Shown in pieces: positions 35,603-53,148 of a stretch of DNA of 64,000 nt (position 1 is its first letter; every line of letters starts with the position of its first letter). This stretch comes from Corella eumyota (taxonomy: Eukaryota; Chordata; Ascidiacea; Phlebobranchia; Corellidae). The notes beneath the pieces were generated by a model. The model saw only the letters and a program-made list of their open reading frames with translations, ran no database searches and had not been told where the DNA came from. The stretch covers positions 6,386,001 to 6,450,000 of the forward strand of contig OY720099.1 in NCBI GenBank assembly GCA_963082875.1. Reading direction: 5' to 3'. The translations under genes were made by a program, and so were the position numbers.

Positions 35603-38600
35603 CTTGGGTCGATTTTCATTCTACTTAGGGTGAGGTTAAAATGTAAGGTCAGGCCCCCAGTGGAGCCACTGTGACAATGTGGGAAGCATGATGGGTTACT
35701 TTTGGAACACTTCCAAATTTCTCGGTTAACTTTATTCGTATACTTTGAATTTTGAGTTTTAAAGAATTTTATTTTGCAATTATTGCGAATGACGCTTATA
35801 GTTTTTAGTATTACATGTTCACCATGATTTAGATCCAATTCTTAAATTTTTTTTTATTGATTTATAAAATTGTTAACGCTACATGCCTCATATATTTAAG
35901 CGTGTCACTTTTACCCAAAAGCGCAGTCTTTCACCTTAAAAACAGTGAAAGTGGAACTTATATCGATGATGGCTGTCGCACCCTTTTGCTTCGCGTCATT
36001 GCAAAGGGATCTAGAAGTGTCTATGTAGTTCACCTTGGCAATAAAAGCAAATAAACACTCTTGTATCATCGTTGTCTTTGTTTTGCTTTTAGGGGAAGAA
36101 AGCGTGTCGTGTTTTATGAGCCTTTGCGCTAAGGTCTTTACTAAAGCCCTATATAGTGGTTTGGTTGCATAGCTTTTTACTTAAAACGTTTATCTCTTTC
36201 CTAAGCGTAAACGTTGTTATTTTGGAAATTATATTAATATTTTTAAATCATAACGTTCTTTAACGTATTCTATCCTTTCTTTTTTTAAATTTTTTAAAAA
36301 TTTTTTTTGTAGTAATATTTAATTTAACTCGTTTAATTTTGGAAATCTTCGTTTTCAGTTTTTGGACCTCAAATTACAAGTGACAAACGGTAGTCACCCT
36401 GTAACGCTTAACGTGTGTGGCATTGTTTTGTATGTTAATCTAGACCCTATATCATTGTGTATATACACGTGTTTAGTTTCCAAGAGCTTATATCTACGCA
36501 CCCGATACCAAAAGTAAAGTTGCCGAAAGATATTTGTCGATTGGTATCGGCGTGAATTTTTACCATATTTTTGGAACATGCTACCGTTTAAAAATTAAAA
36601 GTTTTTTTTTTAATTATTGAGCTAGTATTCAGGCTCATCAATTTGTTTTATTTTTTCATTTAGTCGAACACCTAAAAATTTAAACATTTTTCATAAAATA
36701 TTAAAGCACGATTTATTGACAACTTTTTGTTATTTTAATTCATGTGGTTTGATTAGTCAAAACATTTTTAAAATGTATATGGCGTATTTTGTACCATTTA
36801 TGACGTCAGAATGACACGATTGTAACGTCACACAAATTTGATTATCTCCCAAATCCCAGAAAGCGTTGACAGAGACAAAAAACTCTGATTTTTGGGCTGT
36901 CGCCTGTTAGACTTGGTAGAGTGGCGAAATCTTAGTTTAATTTTTAAGATTCAATTTGTCTATGGTAAAGATAACCGAGAAAATGACCAGACTCGATTTT
37001 GTATCACGTTTGAGTTACTTTTTTGCCAAATAATTAATTTTATTTTATTTTTGTACTTTTAATATTTAAAAAAAAAATCTATAAAATGTATACATCAAAA
37101 CTACCTATCAGAATATCATATATGGTATATTTGTTTTTCAAGTCTTTAAAGTGGCGTATCTTCCCATAAAAAGCGTTGTTTGTTTTGAGATTATTAATCA
37201 ACTTTCAAGTGTCGCTTGTATTTCGGTAGCTTGGATTTTAGCTATAAAAACAGCGTATTAATAATTACAAAATGGAAAAACTTCCCAGGCGTAAGAGAGA
37301 GTGAAAAACGTGAAAAAGGCACCGGGAAATTTGAGAGAGACGTATGTCTTGGGATACGAAAAACAAACTCGGATTTAATTTGGGATTTCTTTTTTTGTTT
37401 GCATTTAATGCTAATAAATTTGTTAACATGTCAGTTTTGTGTTCACATTAAAATTGTTGCAACATTGTTAGCATGTCAATTGTGAGCAAAATTTGCATAA
37501 AATAAAGAAATTAGTAGAGTTTGCGATTTAGAATATCTTTCGAAAAAATATTTTTGGATCAAACAAAAAAGAATCTTCTTTTTAATTTCGAAGTAAAAAG
37601 GTAAATTACTTTTAGTTAAATTACGCTGTTATTTCATAAGCGTTTATATAAGTATAAAAGTTACCTATTTAATTAATTTGATGCATTCTTCAATATATTT
37701 TGTATGTTGTTAAAATTTATTTTAAAAAATATGTTTACGTTATTAGGGTTTAATTGTGTTAGTTTAAAACTGCTTGTAAATAGTAATAATATTATTGTAA
37801 ACTATTTAATTTGCAAAAAAAGATTACTTTTGTACAGAAAATATTTAAGGTTTTTATTTGTACTTCAAATTATTTCAACAAATTCGTTTTTAAGATATAA
37901 AAATGTTTTTTGAAATTTATAAAAAAAGTTATTTATTTTAAGTAAAATAACCAAAATGAAGGGTAAATTAAAAGCAACGAAACATGCATTGTGGTTTATT
38001 TTTACAAAAATGTTTCGTAACTAATAAAATAAATATGATGTTTAAATTTTTAACCTAAAAACGTTGCTTAACTAAGAGTTACGTAAAAAAGATATCTTAA
38101 AAATTTTTGGATTCATTATCACTTAACCGACATTTTTAAAACGGAATCGGTAACTTAGGCCGTAATAAGTCTATTAACTAATTATTTCTACAACAACTAA
38201 ATTAAAATTAAATTTTTCGTGTTGGCAAAAAAACCCATGGTAACCAAATAATAAGTCGGGTTAAAACCTGGGTAATTTTTGATGGTCGCTATACCATTAA
38301 GATAACATTGTTAAAACACAACTCCATTTCTATTGATAGTTCGCTACTCGCTATATGCAGTTATACGCCATCGTCGCCATGGATCTTTATAATTGATCGC
38401 GTCCGCTTGTCTATAGATAAATATGCCTCGCAATAATTTGTCAAATTAAGTCTCAAAAGAAAATTAAAATGTCTAAAGAAAACCTAGCAAAAAATTATGA
38501 CGACGAATATTAATTTCTATAGTGTCGGTTAAATTGCCAATAATTAGAAAATATGTTTTCTTGAATACAAAATTGTTTTTAATTTCGCAATTTCTAAATA

Positions 38601-38698
38601 ATTATTTTTTGTTGAAAAAAGTTTTAATCAATTTTTTTTGTATGTGACGCATTTAATTTTTTCTTTTTATTGCAGAAACTAAAAAGGAAATTTTAAAA

Positions 38699-44186
<5,488 letters not shown>

Positions 44187-45020
44187 ACTTAACATAATTA
44201 TTTTTAAATAATATTTGCAATAATACATAAATTGTTAATAGTAGTTTAGTAATACTATTAGTTCTAGTTTTACTTTTAAATTGTTGTTCTTTATAACTTA
44301 TAGTTTATAACGGTTGTGTAGACTGTAGAGTTGCAGCACTGTTTTTTTTCTTCACTATTTCTATTCGTAATGTTGCAATTATGTATAAAACGCTGTGCTA
44401 AGCTAATATTTTTGTTGTTTATTACTTATTTAAAATATTAATAACTAAGTTGTAACAGTTTGGTGTTTTAATCATTCATTTAGCATGTTAGGTATTTCGT
44501 TGATTGATGTTTGTGCTAACTTTTGTTAAATAAAAACACTTAAACAAACTGCCATAAAAGTAATAAAGTTTTATAACATTTTATCAAACTAGATTAGTTA
44601 AAAATGCTTTTCTGTTTAGTGAAATGCGGGTCTTTTTTGCATCTAAAAACAATTAAAGAATAAAAAAGGTTTGATTCTCGCAATCAAAGCTATTAGCTAA
44701 CAACTTCAACTGAAATTGTACCAAAACTGCAAAGTTTAAGTTCAGATAATAGAGTCGAATTATGAAACGTTACTCAATGAGGATATTTAAGATATCTTTT
44801 TTTTATAAACTTATATTGGACGCCCTCATTTACAATTCACGTTATAACTCTTCAGTAATCGCCTGTGCGAAAAAAAAAATTCTAAAATACCCTTTTTTAA
44901 TTTTATTAATGTTATTTTTTTTTATTATAAACTAATGAGTTTCAACGAATGTCAACAAATAGTAAAAACTTTTTATGTGCAAGTTGTTTGAATTTTGAGT
45001 CTAGAAATTATTTAAAAAAC
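44187..45020. other. MECOM-like A 3' flank
   Basis: Probable 3' untranslated region with AATAAA at 44529-44534, then AT-rich sequence up to ATPAF1. No coding exon seen. TCTAG at 45000-45004, 16 nt before the ATPAF1 ATG, could be an acceptor. Confidence 0.5.
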
Positions 45021-48000
45021 ATGAATATTTCTCAAAGATATGTTCGAATGTTTCCTATACTTCTTGGTTCAACAAGGTATTTAAGAACTTTATTATTATT
45101 TTTAAGTTGTAAAATGTAGGAGTTTGTCGTAATGTCTGCAAAATGGTTAAACAAAAATTAAACCATTAGCGTGGTGTAGTGGTAATGGTAAGAACACTTG
45201 CTACACCACACACACATGAGGTTGTGGGTTAAATCTCCACTGATCTCATGCTGTAGCACCCTTGAGTAAGGCGATATAATTGGTATAAACTCCTGATGAG
45301 CCAGCACTTAATCAGCAGCTTAAATACTGGGTAATTATAATCTATAAGATTCCAAACTGCCAAAGGCAACTTGAGACTGGGTAGGAGTAACTGATGTTAC
45401 TCTATGTTAAAGTTGCGCATTTGACTTTCCCACATTGTGGATAACGATATATACAAAAAAAAATTAATAAAAAATAAGTAAATTAATATAAAAAACAAAA
45501 AAACATCCATTTTATATGCAAGTAACATATTTTGGCTTGCAACTGGAACTCACCTAAACTTTTTTTGCACTTAATTCAGTGTCATGTTATAAGTAAATTG
45601 GGGTCAAGATTGTTTTGTTACACAATTTTTGGGGGTTCTTATATAGTTTTGTACCACAACTCCTTGTGAAATAATTCTTTACAACAGCCCTTTTTAGGGG
45701 TACAAACACTGAAAGGTGTGTACTGTCTTTAAATATTTTGTTTTTCAAAACTTTTTTAGACTCATACCAGAAAAGTATATTTTTTTATTTTAAAAAACTT
45801 GTAAAAAAGGTCAATTTGAAATATTAAAAAATAAAGTGTGTCAATTAAAAAAAAAACAAAGTTTTATTTACATATTAAATCATATACAATATCATTATTA
45901 AAATATACTTTTCAATTCTAGTTACCCTGGTTGGCCTTTAGTTACTTAAACCTGCATCAGCTTTTTAAAACTTATAAAAGGAAAACCCAACTGAAATTTG
46001 TTTTATTATTTCTATATCTCAATCCTGATTACATTCCAAAAGCATGCACTTTTCTGTTAATTAATTAATTTTTATCATAATTGTTCCTTCTATTTACAAC
46101 ACATACTTAAAGACTTATATCACAACATATAATTATACAATAGCATAGCCTTTCTATAAAATTTAATTTTAAATTTCTGTAATAATATTAAGATAAGTTT
46201 ATTAACTTGTTTTTATAGATCCCAAATTCCGAAGTCTTCAGTTTTTAATTTTTTTAAAAACTTTTCAACAAAATCTGAAATTGATTCACTAAACAAGTTG
46301 GAAGCAAATCCTTATTTTAGTAAATATGTCAAGAAAATTAAAGACCTTGAAAAGTATTTTACAGTTTTTACTTTTTTAAAACAAATTGTTTAAACACTAT
46401 TAATTTTGTATAAAAAAGTTTAAATTGCAGATTTTTTAAAAAAATGGTATTAATTTTGTAGGTCTGATCCTATAGAATTTCGTAAACGTTTAAAAGCTCT
46501 TGATGAGTTACACAACAAAACGATTCAAGAAAATAAAAACAAAAAACTTAATTCCACCAACCTTAATTCAAGCCAAGCTACCAAGAATATAACAAATTCT
46601 GGAGATATAAACCAAGTAAGTTTTTTGTAAAAAAAGGATGTTAAATTTTTTATAAAATAAAAAGGACAACAATAACAATAAAAAGACAACAATTTGTTAT
46701 TCAGTAGAACTAACTTGAAATTTATTTGTATTACTTTTGTCCTTACATCATTATTTTTATTTGTTAGACTCGAAAAGGTTTGGATTCTATTCTTAAGTTA
46801 GAATTAATTGAAAACTTACCAAAACATGAAATAGAAAAGTTGTGGGTTGGACATTATGCCGAAAAAGATGCAGTTTGTGCAACCATTCCTTCTGAAACTT
46901 ACAACAATATTTCTACACTTGCAAATCAATATCCTGTTGTAAGTTTTGTTGTTAAAAGTTTTTTGTATTTTTAATTTTAATTTAATTTTTTCAACTTATC
47001 CCAAAAACTACCACAGGCAACTCGAGACTGGGTCGGAGACACTAATGTTACTCTATGTTCCAGTTGCGCATTCGACTTTCCCACAACGAGGATAAAGATA
47101 TAAACAAAAAAATAAAAAACTTTATTTTAAAATATATTTGTTAAAGAGATAGTGTGGTCACAGAGTTTCCTTTTTTAATTATGTTGAAATTTTTCCAACT
47201 TGCATGAAGATACCATTATTTTTTAAATTGATTAAGTAGTTTTCGAGATATCGGGATTTGCAGTTAAAATATTGTAAATAGGGAAAGTTCCTACGGTCGT
47301 GAGTCACGTGACGCTCTACGTCATCGTCGTAAGTTCATACGCTGGCAACATAGAGAAGTATTCTTATTTTGCCCTTTTTGAGCCGTTTGTTGTATATACT
47401 TTTTTTTTGGAGAAAACAAACCTAGCATAAAAAGCAAAATTAGCCTACCCGATTAAAAATATTTAAAAAGTAACAACTGTCTTATATAATGCTATATGGC
47501 TTAATTTTGCTTTACATGCTAAGTTTGTTTTCTGCAAAAAAATAAATAAAAAAGGTACAACAAACGGCTTAGAAGGGGAAAAATAAGGTTATTTTCCAAT
47601 GTCTGCCAGCATATAAACTAACGACGATGACGTCGTGCATCACGTAACTCGCGAGCGTAGGGATTTTCCCTATTTACAATATTTTAACTGCAAATCCCGA
47701 TATCTCAAAAACTACTTAACCAATTTCTAAAATAATGATATCCTCGTGCAAGTTGGAAAATTACAACATAAATAAAAAAGAACCTCTGCGACCACACCAT
47801 CTCTTTAAGCATATGCATTCAAAATTATTATTTTGAACCATATAATTTAGTTTGTGTATCCAGTACCTCGTAAAGATGGTTACGAGATTTTCGTTGGACA
47901 ATTTTCTGACAATTCTTTTCATTTTACTTCACTTTTGAACTATCAAAAACACAAGGAGAACTCACCAAGTCAATTATCTTTAAATCACTATGTAGAACTA

Positions 48001-48716
48001 CAAGATAAAAAAGGCAGGACAATTTTTTGGTGTATAATATTATATATTTTATTTTCATGCTTTTATTTTTATTTTATTTTTTATATGTTTTAATTTAGAT
48101 CAATGTGTTTCTACATGACTGTTTTTAATAAACCGACAGCGTGGTGTAGTGGTAAGAACACTTGCTACTCCACCATGAGGTTGTGGGTTTAACCCTCACT
48201 GCTCTCATGCTGTAGTGCCCTTGATTAAGGCGCTGTAAACGGTAAGAACTCCTGCTGAGCCAGCACTTTATCAGCAGCATAATTATCTGGTTATTGTAAT
48301 CTATATAATATCCTAAAATGCTAAAGGCAACTCGAGACTGGGCTGGGGTAATAGTTGTTATTCTATGTTTAGGTCGCACATTCGACCTTTTCACATCGAG
48401 GATAAAAATATATACAAAAAAAAATAGAATTGATATTGTTTTTTGTTTTTAATCCTTAAATAAGAGTCTTTGAATTTGTTTTTTACATATTTGTTTTTAA
48501 ATTGCAGACCTTGTTCTGATGTCTGGTATGTTAATAGAAGAAGGTTTAAATGTAACAGACGCCCAACTTTTGTCCTATTTAGTTCAGCATTTTCATATCG
48601 AACATTCGAATTTAATTCGAGATTTTACTGAATCGCCTGACCAATTTGACGTTAGTCACGTGATTTCATCTATCGACAACAACCTGTTGTCCATGGCAAC
48701 CGGAGCGAATAAATGA
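45021..48716 (+). CDS. ATPAF1: ATP synthase F1 complex assembly factor 1 (ATP11 family)
   Basis: Exons 45021-45076, 46219-46353, 46462-46615, 46768-46938, 47851-48013 and 48508-48716 join to 295 residues. ATPAF1 is a mitochondrial chaperone that binds the F1 beta subunit during ATP synthase assembly. The first exon and start of the second form a basic, acid-free presequence (MNISQRYVRMFPILLGSTR, then FFKNFST). Family marks are NPYFSKYVKKI, DPIEFRKRL, KGLDSILKLE, LWVGHYAEKD (human WKQYHAEKD), CATIPSETYN, FVYPVPRKDGYEIFVGQF and FHFTSLLNYQ. Exon 5 ends at AAAAAG|GCAGGAC, a GC donor, giving LQDKKDLVLM, which lines up without gap to the vertebrate LQE-K-GIVLM. The introns hold one and a half SINEs, a 668-bp foldback element and another SINE. 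AATAAA at 48749-48754. The gene lies between the two MECOM-like copies. Confidence 0.93.
45162..45466 (+). mobile_element. tRNA-derived SINE in ATPAF1 intron 1
   Basis: The head has TTAGCGTGGTGTAGTGG with an AATGGTAAGAACACTTGC repeat-like extension, then GGTTGTGGGTTAAATCTCC, the common body (GAGACTGGGTAGGAGTAAC) and tail (CCCACATTGTGGATAACG). Moderately diverged. Confidence 0.9.
46998..47118 (+). mobile_element. SINE 3' fragment in ATPAF1 intron 4
   Basis: Only the body and tail are present: CTACCACAGGCAACTCGAG, GACTGGGTCGGAGACACT, CTATGTTCCAGTTGCGC, CGAGGATAAAGATATAAAC. It is 5'-truncated, as LINE-driven copies often are, and lies 22 nt from the foldback element. Confidence 0.85.
47141..47808. 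mobile_element. 668-bp foldback MITE with TTAA ends
   Basis: The two halves are inverted copies of each other along nearly their full length (arms about 320 nt). The left end reads TTAAAGAGATAGTGTGGTC and the right end is the complement of TTAAAGAGATGGTGTGGTCG. Other mirrored blocks are AAATAGGGAAA near 47278 with TTTCCCTATTT near 47667, and GAGCCGTTTGTTGTA near 47380 with TACAACAAACGGCTT near 47556. The TTAA at both ends fits a piggyBac-type target site. No transposase frame is present, so it is non-autonomous. It sits in ATPAF1 intron 4. Confidence 0.85.
48132..48424 (+). mobile_element. tRNA-derived SINE in ATPAF1 intron 5
   Basis: Near full length: ACCGACAGCGTGGTGTAGTG, GGTTGTGGGTTTAACCCTC, CGAGACTGGGCTGGGGTAA, TAGGTCGCACATTCGACC, CGAGGATAAAAATATATAC, then A-run. 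Confidence 0.9.
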
Positions 48717-48825
48717 TTTTGTGCGACTCTAATTTTTGTTTGTTATTTAATAAAATTTAAAATGTTATTTAATTTTGTTTTGTTAATGTGATTATTATAA
48801 AAGTTTTGTTTTAGTTAGCATAATA

Positions 48826-49070
48826 CCGGCAGTGTGTTGTAGTGGTAGGAACACTTACTACGCCACCATGAGATCGTGGGTTCAATCCCCATTGCTCTCA
48901 TGCTGTAGCACCCTTGAGTGAGTCGCTATAAAGGGTATAAACTTCTGCTGAGCCAGCACTTAATTAGCAGCATAATTACCGGGCAATTATAATCTATATC
49001 CCGAACAGGCAACTCGTAATTGGGTCGGGGTAACAACTGTTACTCTATGTTTAGGTCGGGCATACAAAAA
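48826..49070 (+). mobile_element. tRNA-derived SINE downstream of ATPAF1
   Basis: CCGGCAGTGTGTTGTAGTGG head, B-box-like GGTTCAATCCCCATT, body with CTATGTTTAGGTCGGGC. The piece between there and the A-run (the CCCACATCGAGG tail) is missing, so it is an internally deleted copy. Confidence 0.88.
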
Positions 49071-52000
49071 AAATTCATATTAAATCTTTTCACATGTTTC
49101 AGTTAGCTTAATAAAGTAGACAAAACAGTACCTATAAAATTCCATTAATGCTATTTCAATAAGAATACACCTGTTTTACATACTATTATACATAAACAAA
49201 TTTTGATTTCATATAATATTAATTTATCCATTGCGTGAAATACCCACTTAACAAAAAACACGAGAAAAAGGTGTAGTCAAAAATGTGATACATTTCGTTA
49301 ACTGGCTTAATTACATTTGCAAGTTTTGAATATCAGAGATTAGGTGATATAGTTTGTTTGTAAACTCGCCCAATGGCATCCATTTTTGCTTATTCCAACG
49401 GTTACAAATAAATAGCTCGGCGCAAAAAAAAATTTGCCCGAGCACCACAAACAGCAGTCTTATATTTTACTTATAAATTTAGTAACGTTCTGGAAGTTTC
49501 GTTATTATATTCAGATGACATAACCGTTTGTTTTTTATTTGCCTAATATTATCACGCTGCATTATATATGGCCCTAAGATTTATAAAAATAAGAAATATA
49601 ATTTTTATTTTTAAAATAAGATGTAAATAAATTTTATTAGAACCATTGTAATATTATATTTATGTATTTTTTGTGTTCACAAATTAATTATATTACATAA
49701 TTGATAAATTTTTCGTGTAAAACAACAATCATCAAGTATAACAAAACGGCTATAAACAGTTTATTTATTATTAATTAGCAAATTATTTTTGATATAACTA
49801 AGTTTGATCGCAAGGGAAATGTCACGTGCCTTTTTAAGACATGCTTAGAAAATTAATGTTAAGCTGTTATTATAAAACATCATTACACCAACTTAAAACT
49901 TATTTTGAATCTGATTGGGTTTGTGTTTTAAACTGAACTAATCTAAATATCGGCGATTGTTGTTAATTCCTTCGACACTCTATAAAACTTGTAGAGAGGT
50001 CGGCTTATCTTTTAGAGAAACAATATCAATAACTTTAACATGTGTTGGTTCTATCGAATAATATATTAGCCTTCACAAATGTGTAAAAACATTTTTAAAA
50101 AGGGTCGACTTTTCTAATTTGTATATAACAAAATTTAAGTTTTTCTGTAATTAAAAACTAAATTTATTTTTCAAATAAAACTTTTTCAAAAAATTTGTAT
50201 TATTTTTAATGTCAAGAATAATTAGATTAACTTGTTTACCTATTTTGGAAAATTTTCATTAAAAAAATAAAAAAATATATTATTTAAAAAAATATATATA
50301 ATTTTTTACTAAAAGTTGGAATGTTTTTTAACAACTACTTTAAATAATATCTCGATGTTATGCGTTTCAACTTGAACCATCTGTACCAGAGTGGGGAGCG
50401 TAAAAATTTCTCATTTTGCGACGGGGTGTAAGTCTAAGTTGTTTTTCACTGAACCTGTCCTTTTCCAAGTGATTAGCCATCTCCTTAACCCGTCATGCAC
50501 CTCCTGAAACAATCAATTGAGATCTAGAGTCAATTTTCGGTAAAAATCGCGCCTTTCAGCCTTTGCAAACTGATATGCTCCTCCAGGCTCGACGTAAGTC
50601 TCTTGTGTTGCTTTTTTGGGTCACTGGGAATTGGAAAACACCTTCTGCAATGTTATGTGGACGGATAATTGATGACAAGGCTCTGAGCTCGATAGATTCT
50701 GCGAAAACCTGCATCAGGCATCTTTCGCATTGCTTCCCGATCTCAACTTACGTCTCCTGTCATTGTCGGTCTTACGTTAAAGACCAGAGCGTAGAATTCG
50801 CATTTATGGTTTACGAGGCGCTGAAAGGAAAACGCAATCTCCTCTATAACCTCATTTGTTATGATGTGTCAAAAAATTTTTCAGTTCAATTAAAGTAAGG
50901 TGCACATCGCATTTTATTGATGGTTTTGTTTTTTCTCGGAGCGTACGCCTCCGAAAAAAATTGCGAAATCGTTTTACTGGTTTTTCGCTTTCTCGTTTTC
51001 CCTTTAGGAGATCGCTTTATATAAAAAAAATAAAAAAATGCTGGGCTTTAAAAATTAAAATTACTCAAACTGTTGAAGTCATTTGTTATCTTTATATATT
51101 TTAATCGAGTAATAGTAATTTTATTATTTTTTATTGTAAATTTTAACAAAACTTTCACAATTTAGAATTAATTTTATACGTTTTTTTAACAAAATTATAG
51201 TAATTTTAAATTAAATTAAAAAAATTTTTTTAACTCAATATTTTTTATTTTTTTTTATAAAACTAGCAAGTTATTGTATTGAATAAAAATATATCAAGTA
51301 ATTATATGTTAAGCTTTAAAGTATATAAATAAACCATTACAATTTTACCAAATAAATTAAAAAAAAAATGTTAATCAAAAAAGAAAATCTTCAGGAATTT
51401 GTGTATTAAAATTTTGAAAAAAAATTATTTAGCAATTTTTTAAATAATTATAACTGTTTTAATTTTTCGATAATCTCTTTTCGACTTCACGCCGGCTTGA
51501 GCTTACATTAAATGTAACAGAATCGTAGGCGTTTACTTACGACCTAATCTTTTAACGTTAAACATACACTTCTTGTAAAGGGTTGTAAGAATGGGCATTT
51601 GCAGAGGAATGGGCATTTGCAGAGGATGAATTGGTTAATAAAATCTCATTTTTTTATTTTAAAACAGTTTAGTATTTTTAATAAATTGTAATATTATCTT
51701 AAAACTTAGTGTATATTTTTTATCGTATGACCTGATTTAAAAAAATAAATAAAAAGAATTGAATATTTCAAATTAGTCGTAAAACTAATCTAATATTGAT
51801 ATAAAAATGACCTAATCCCTTATTGTACTATTTGCATGTTCTTGGTAAGATCGAAAGAAAGAGTGAGAGAGAAAATAACTTTTTTCTTTTTTAGACACAA
51901 AAGAGCGTTGACATAAAATCTCTTTCTCACTCACCCAAGGCAATCAGCTCAACACGAAGAGCATCATCAAATTGGACGAAAATTTCCGAATTCCTGACGC

Positions 52001-53148
52001 TGTCTTTTCTTTTTCAAAGTTCATTTCTAAACCACGTGGAGCAGTTTAAAAGGTTAGTGACTTAAGTTTTTAGCAGTTTCGTTTAACAGAATTTATTAAG
52101 CGCAATTAAGGCGAGGTAATAATGTCAATTTTTACATTTGCAATTTTTAATAAACTAACTTAGTATAAATTACATTACTATAAAAGTTATTTTGTTTGGA
52201 TAAATATGCTTTAGCATTATAGTTTTATAACAAACTGAATTTTTAAAGTATTGACAGTATAGGTTATGTGTTAAATATATTATAAATCCACAATTTATAT
52301 TTATAAATGTTCATTAGAAAAATTAAATGCAATAAACTGCAAAAATTAAATAAAAAATATTGGCGTATAGATATGCATTAAAAACGCAGAAATCTGCATC
52401 GGTTTCTCGTATTTCGCAATAGTGGGTATCATGTTAAGTATTGATATGATTTTTGTAGTGGCAACGACATAATGTCTAATCAGTTTGATAAAGTCGACGC
52501 CAATGTCATTTTCGTATATAATTTACTTGCAATAAGTAAATATTGCAATGTGTGCGTTGCGCTAAAAATTTCGCAACCTCAAGGTGTTTTTTTTAAGTCA
52601 TAATGCAAGACAGTTTTGTTGAATATACTTTAATGAAATTGAATACCTTGAATTATTGCTGCGAAAAAAAAACCTTTTTTGATATTTTCCCAAGCTGCCT
52701 AAATAAACTTCGATTTCTTACTCCCTGAAAAAAAAATAACACCGGTTCCATAAATCTGCAACAATAAACATGCCTTGTTTGTGGATTACATATTTGATGT
52801 TGGTCTAGATATAACGACTTTATCTGTTTACCGCTCGCATAAACCCAGCATGACACTGCGTGCTCACCTGTGGTATTACACCGTTCGTGCAACCGCATTG
52901 GATAGGCGTGTTCTGCTTGCATTTCGCCCCTTTAAGATAAATAAATGCGCATAACACAAATGTAAATATTTTTTTCGGCCTGCTCGGGACTTTTTACTAA
53001 TTTAAATTAAAAAGATAAGCAGTGGTGCTGTTTTAATGTAAGATAGATGGAAGCTTCAAACCGCCTAAAAAAATCTAAAATAATTTCATTTATTAAAAAA
53101 ATCATTTTATTTTAAAAAAAATCTTATTATTTAGAAATCTTTTTAATT
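49071..53148. promoter_or_regulatory. Gene-free interval upstream of MECOM-like B
   Basis: About 4 kb without SINE or supported exon. A GC-richer, complex island at about 50.36-50.95 kb and a second at 52.65-52.93 kb stand out. Around 51.88-52.06 kb a pyrimidine/purine-rich stretch runs to TTTAAAAG|GTTAGT, which may be a 5'UTR exon with donor. An acceptor-like ATTATTTAG ends at 53134, 14 nt before the ATG of copy B. Confidence 0.4.
50360..50950. promoter_or_regulatory. GC-rich island, candidate regulatory module
   Basis: About 590 nt of sequence-complex DNA at about 45% GC between AT-rich flanks. A 111-codon frame crosses it (50563-50898), but it has no recognisable motif, no usable upstream ATG context and no splice partner. 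A regulatory role is inferred from composition and place only. Confidence 0.3.

Larger units (their letters stand above)
23069..38698. promoter_or_regulatory. 15.6-kb gene-free, SINE-free interval upstream of MECOM-like A
   Basis: No spliced gene model could be built on either strand; the open frames present are short, overlap on opposite strands and lack motifs. No copy of the common SINE was found, although the rest of the window has about one per 3 kb. AT-rich background alternates with GC-richer, sequence-complex islands near 26.1-26.6, 27.9-28.35, 30.4-30.85, 33.8-34.25, 34.7-35.1, 35.55-36.05 and 36.35-36.55 kb. This fits a cis-regulatory landscape and possible 5'UTR exons of the downstream regulator gene. 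Assignment to that gene is inference. Confidence 0.45.

Noticed and set aside
23069-38698. Search for a PR/SET-domain exon or upstream fingers belonging to MECOM-like A
   Set aside because: No stretch with PR-domain motifs or a C2H2 pattern was found by eye on either strand; untranslated exons cannot be excluded.
50563-50898. 111-codon open frame
   Set aside because: No motif, no flanking splice signals that extend it, and it is confined to a GC-rich island that is better explained as regulatory DNA.
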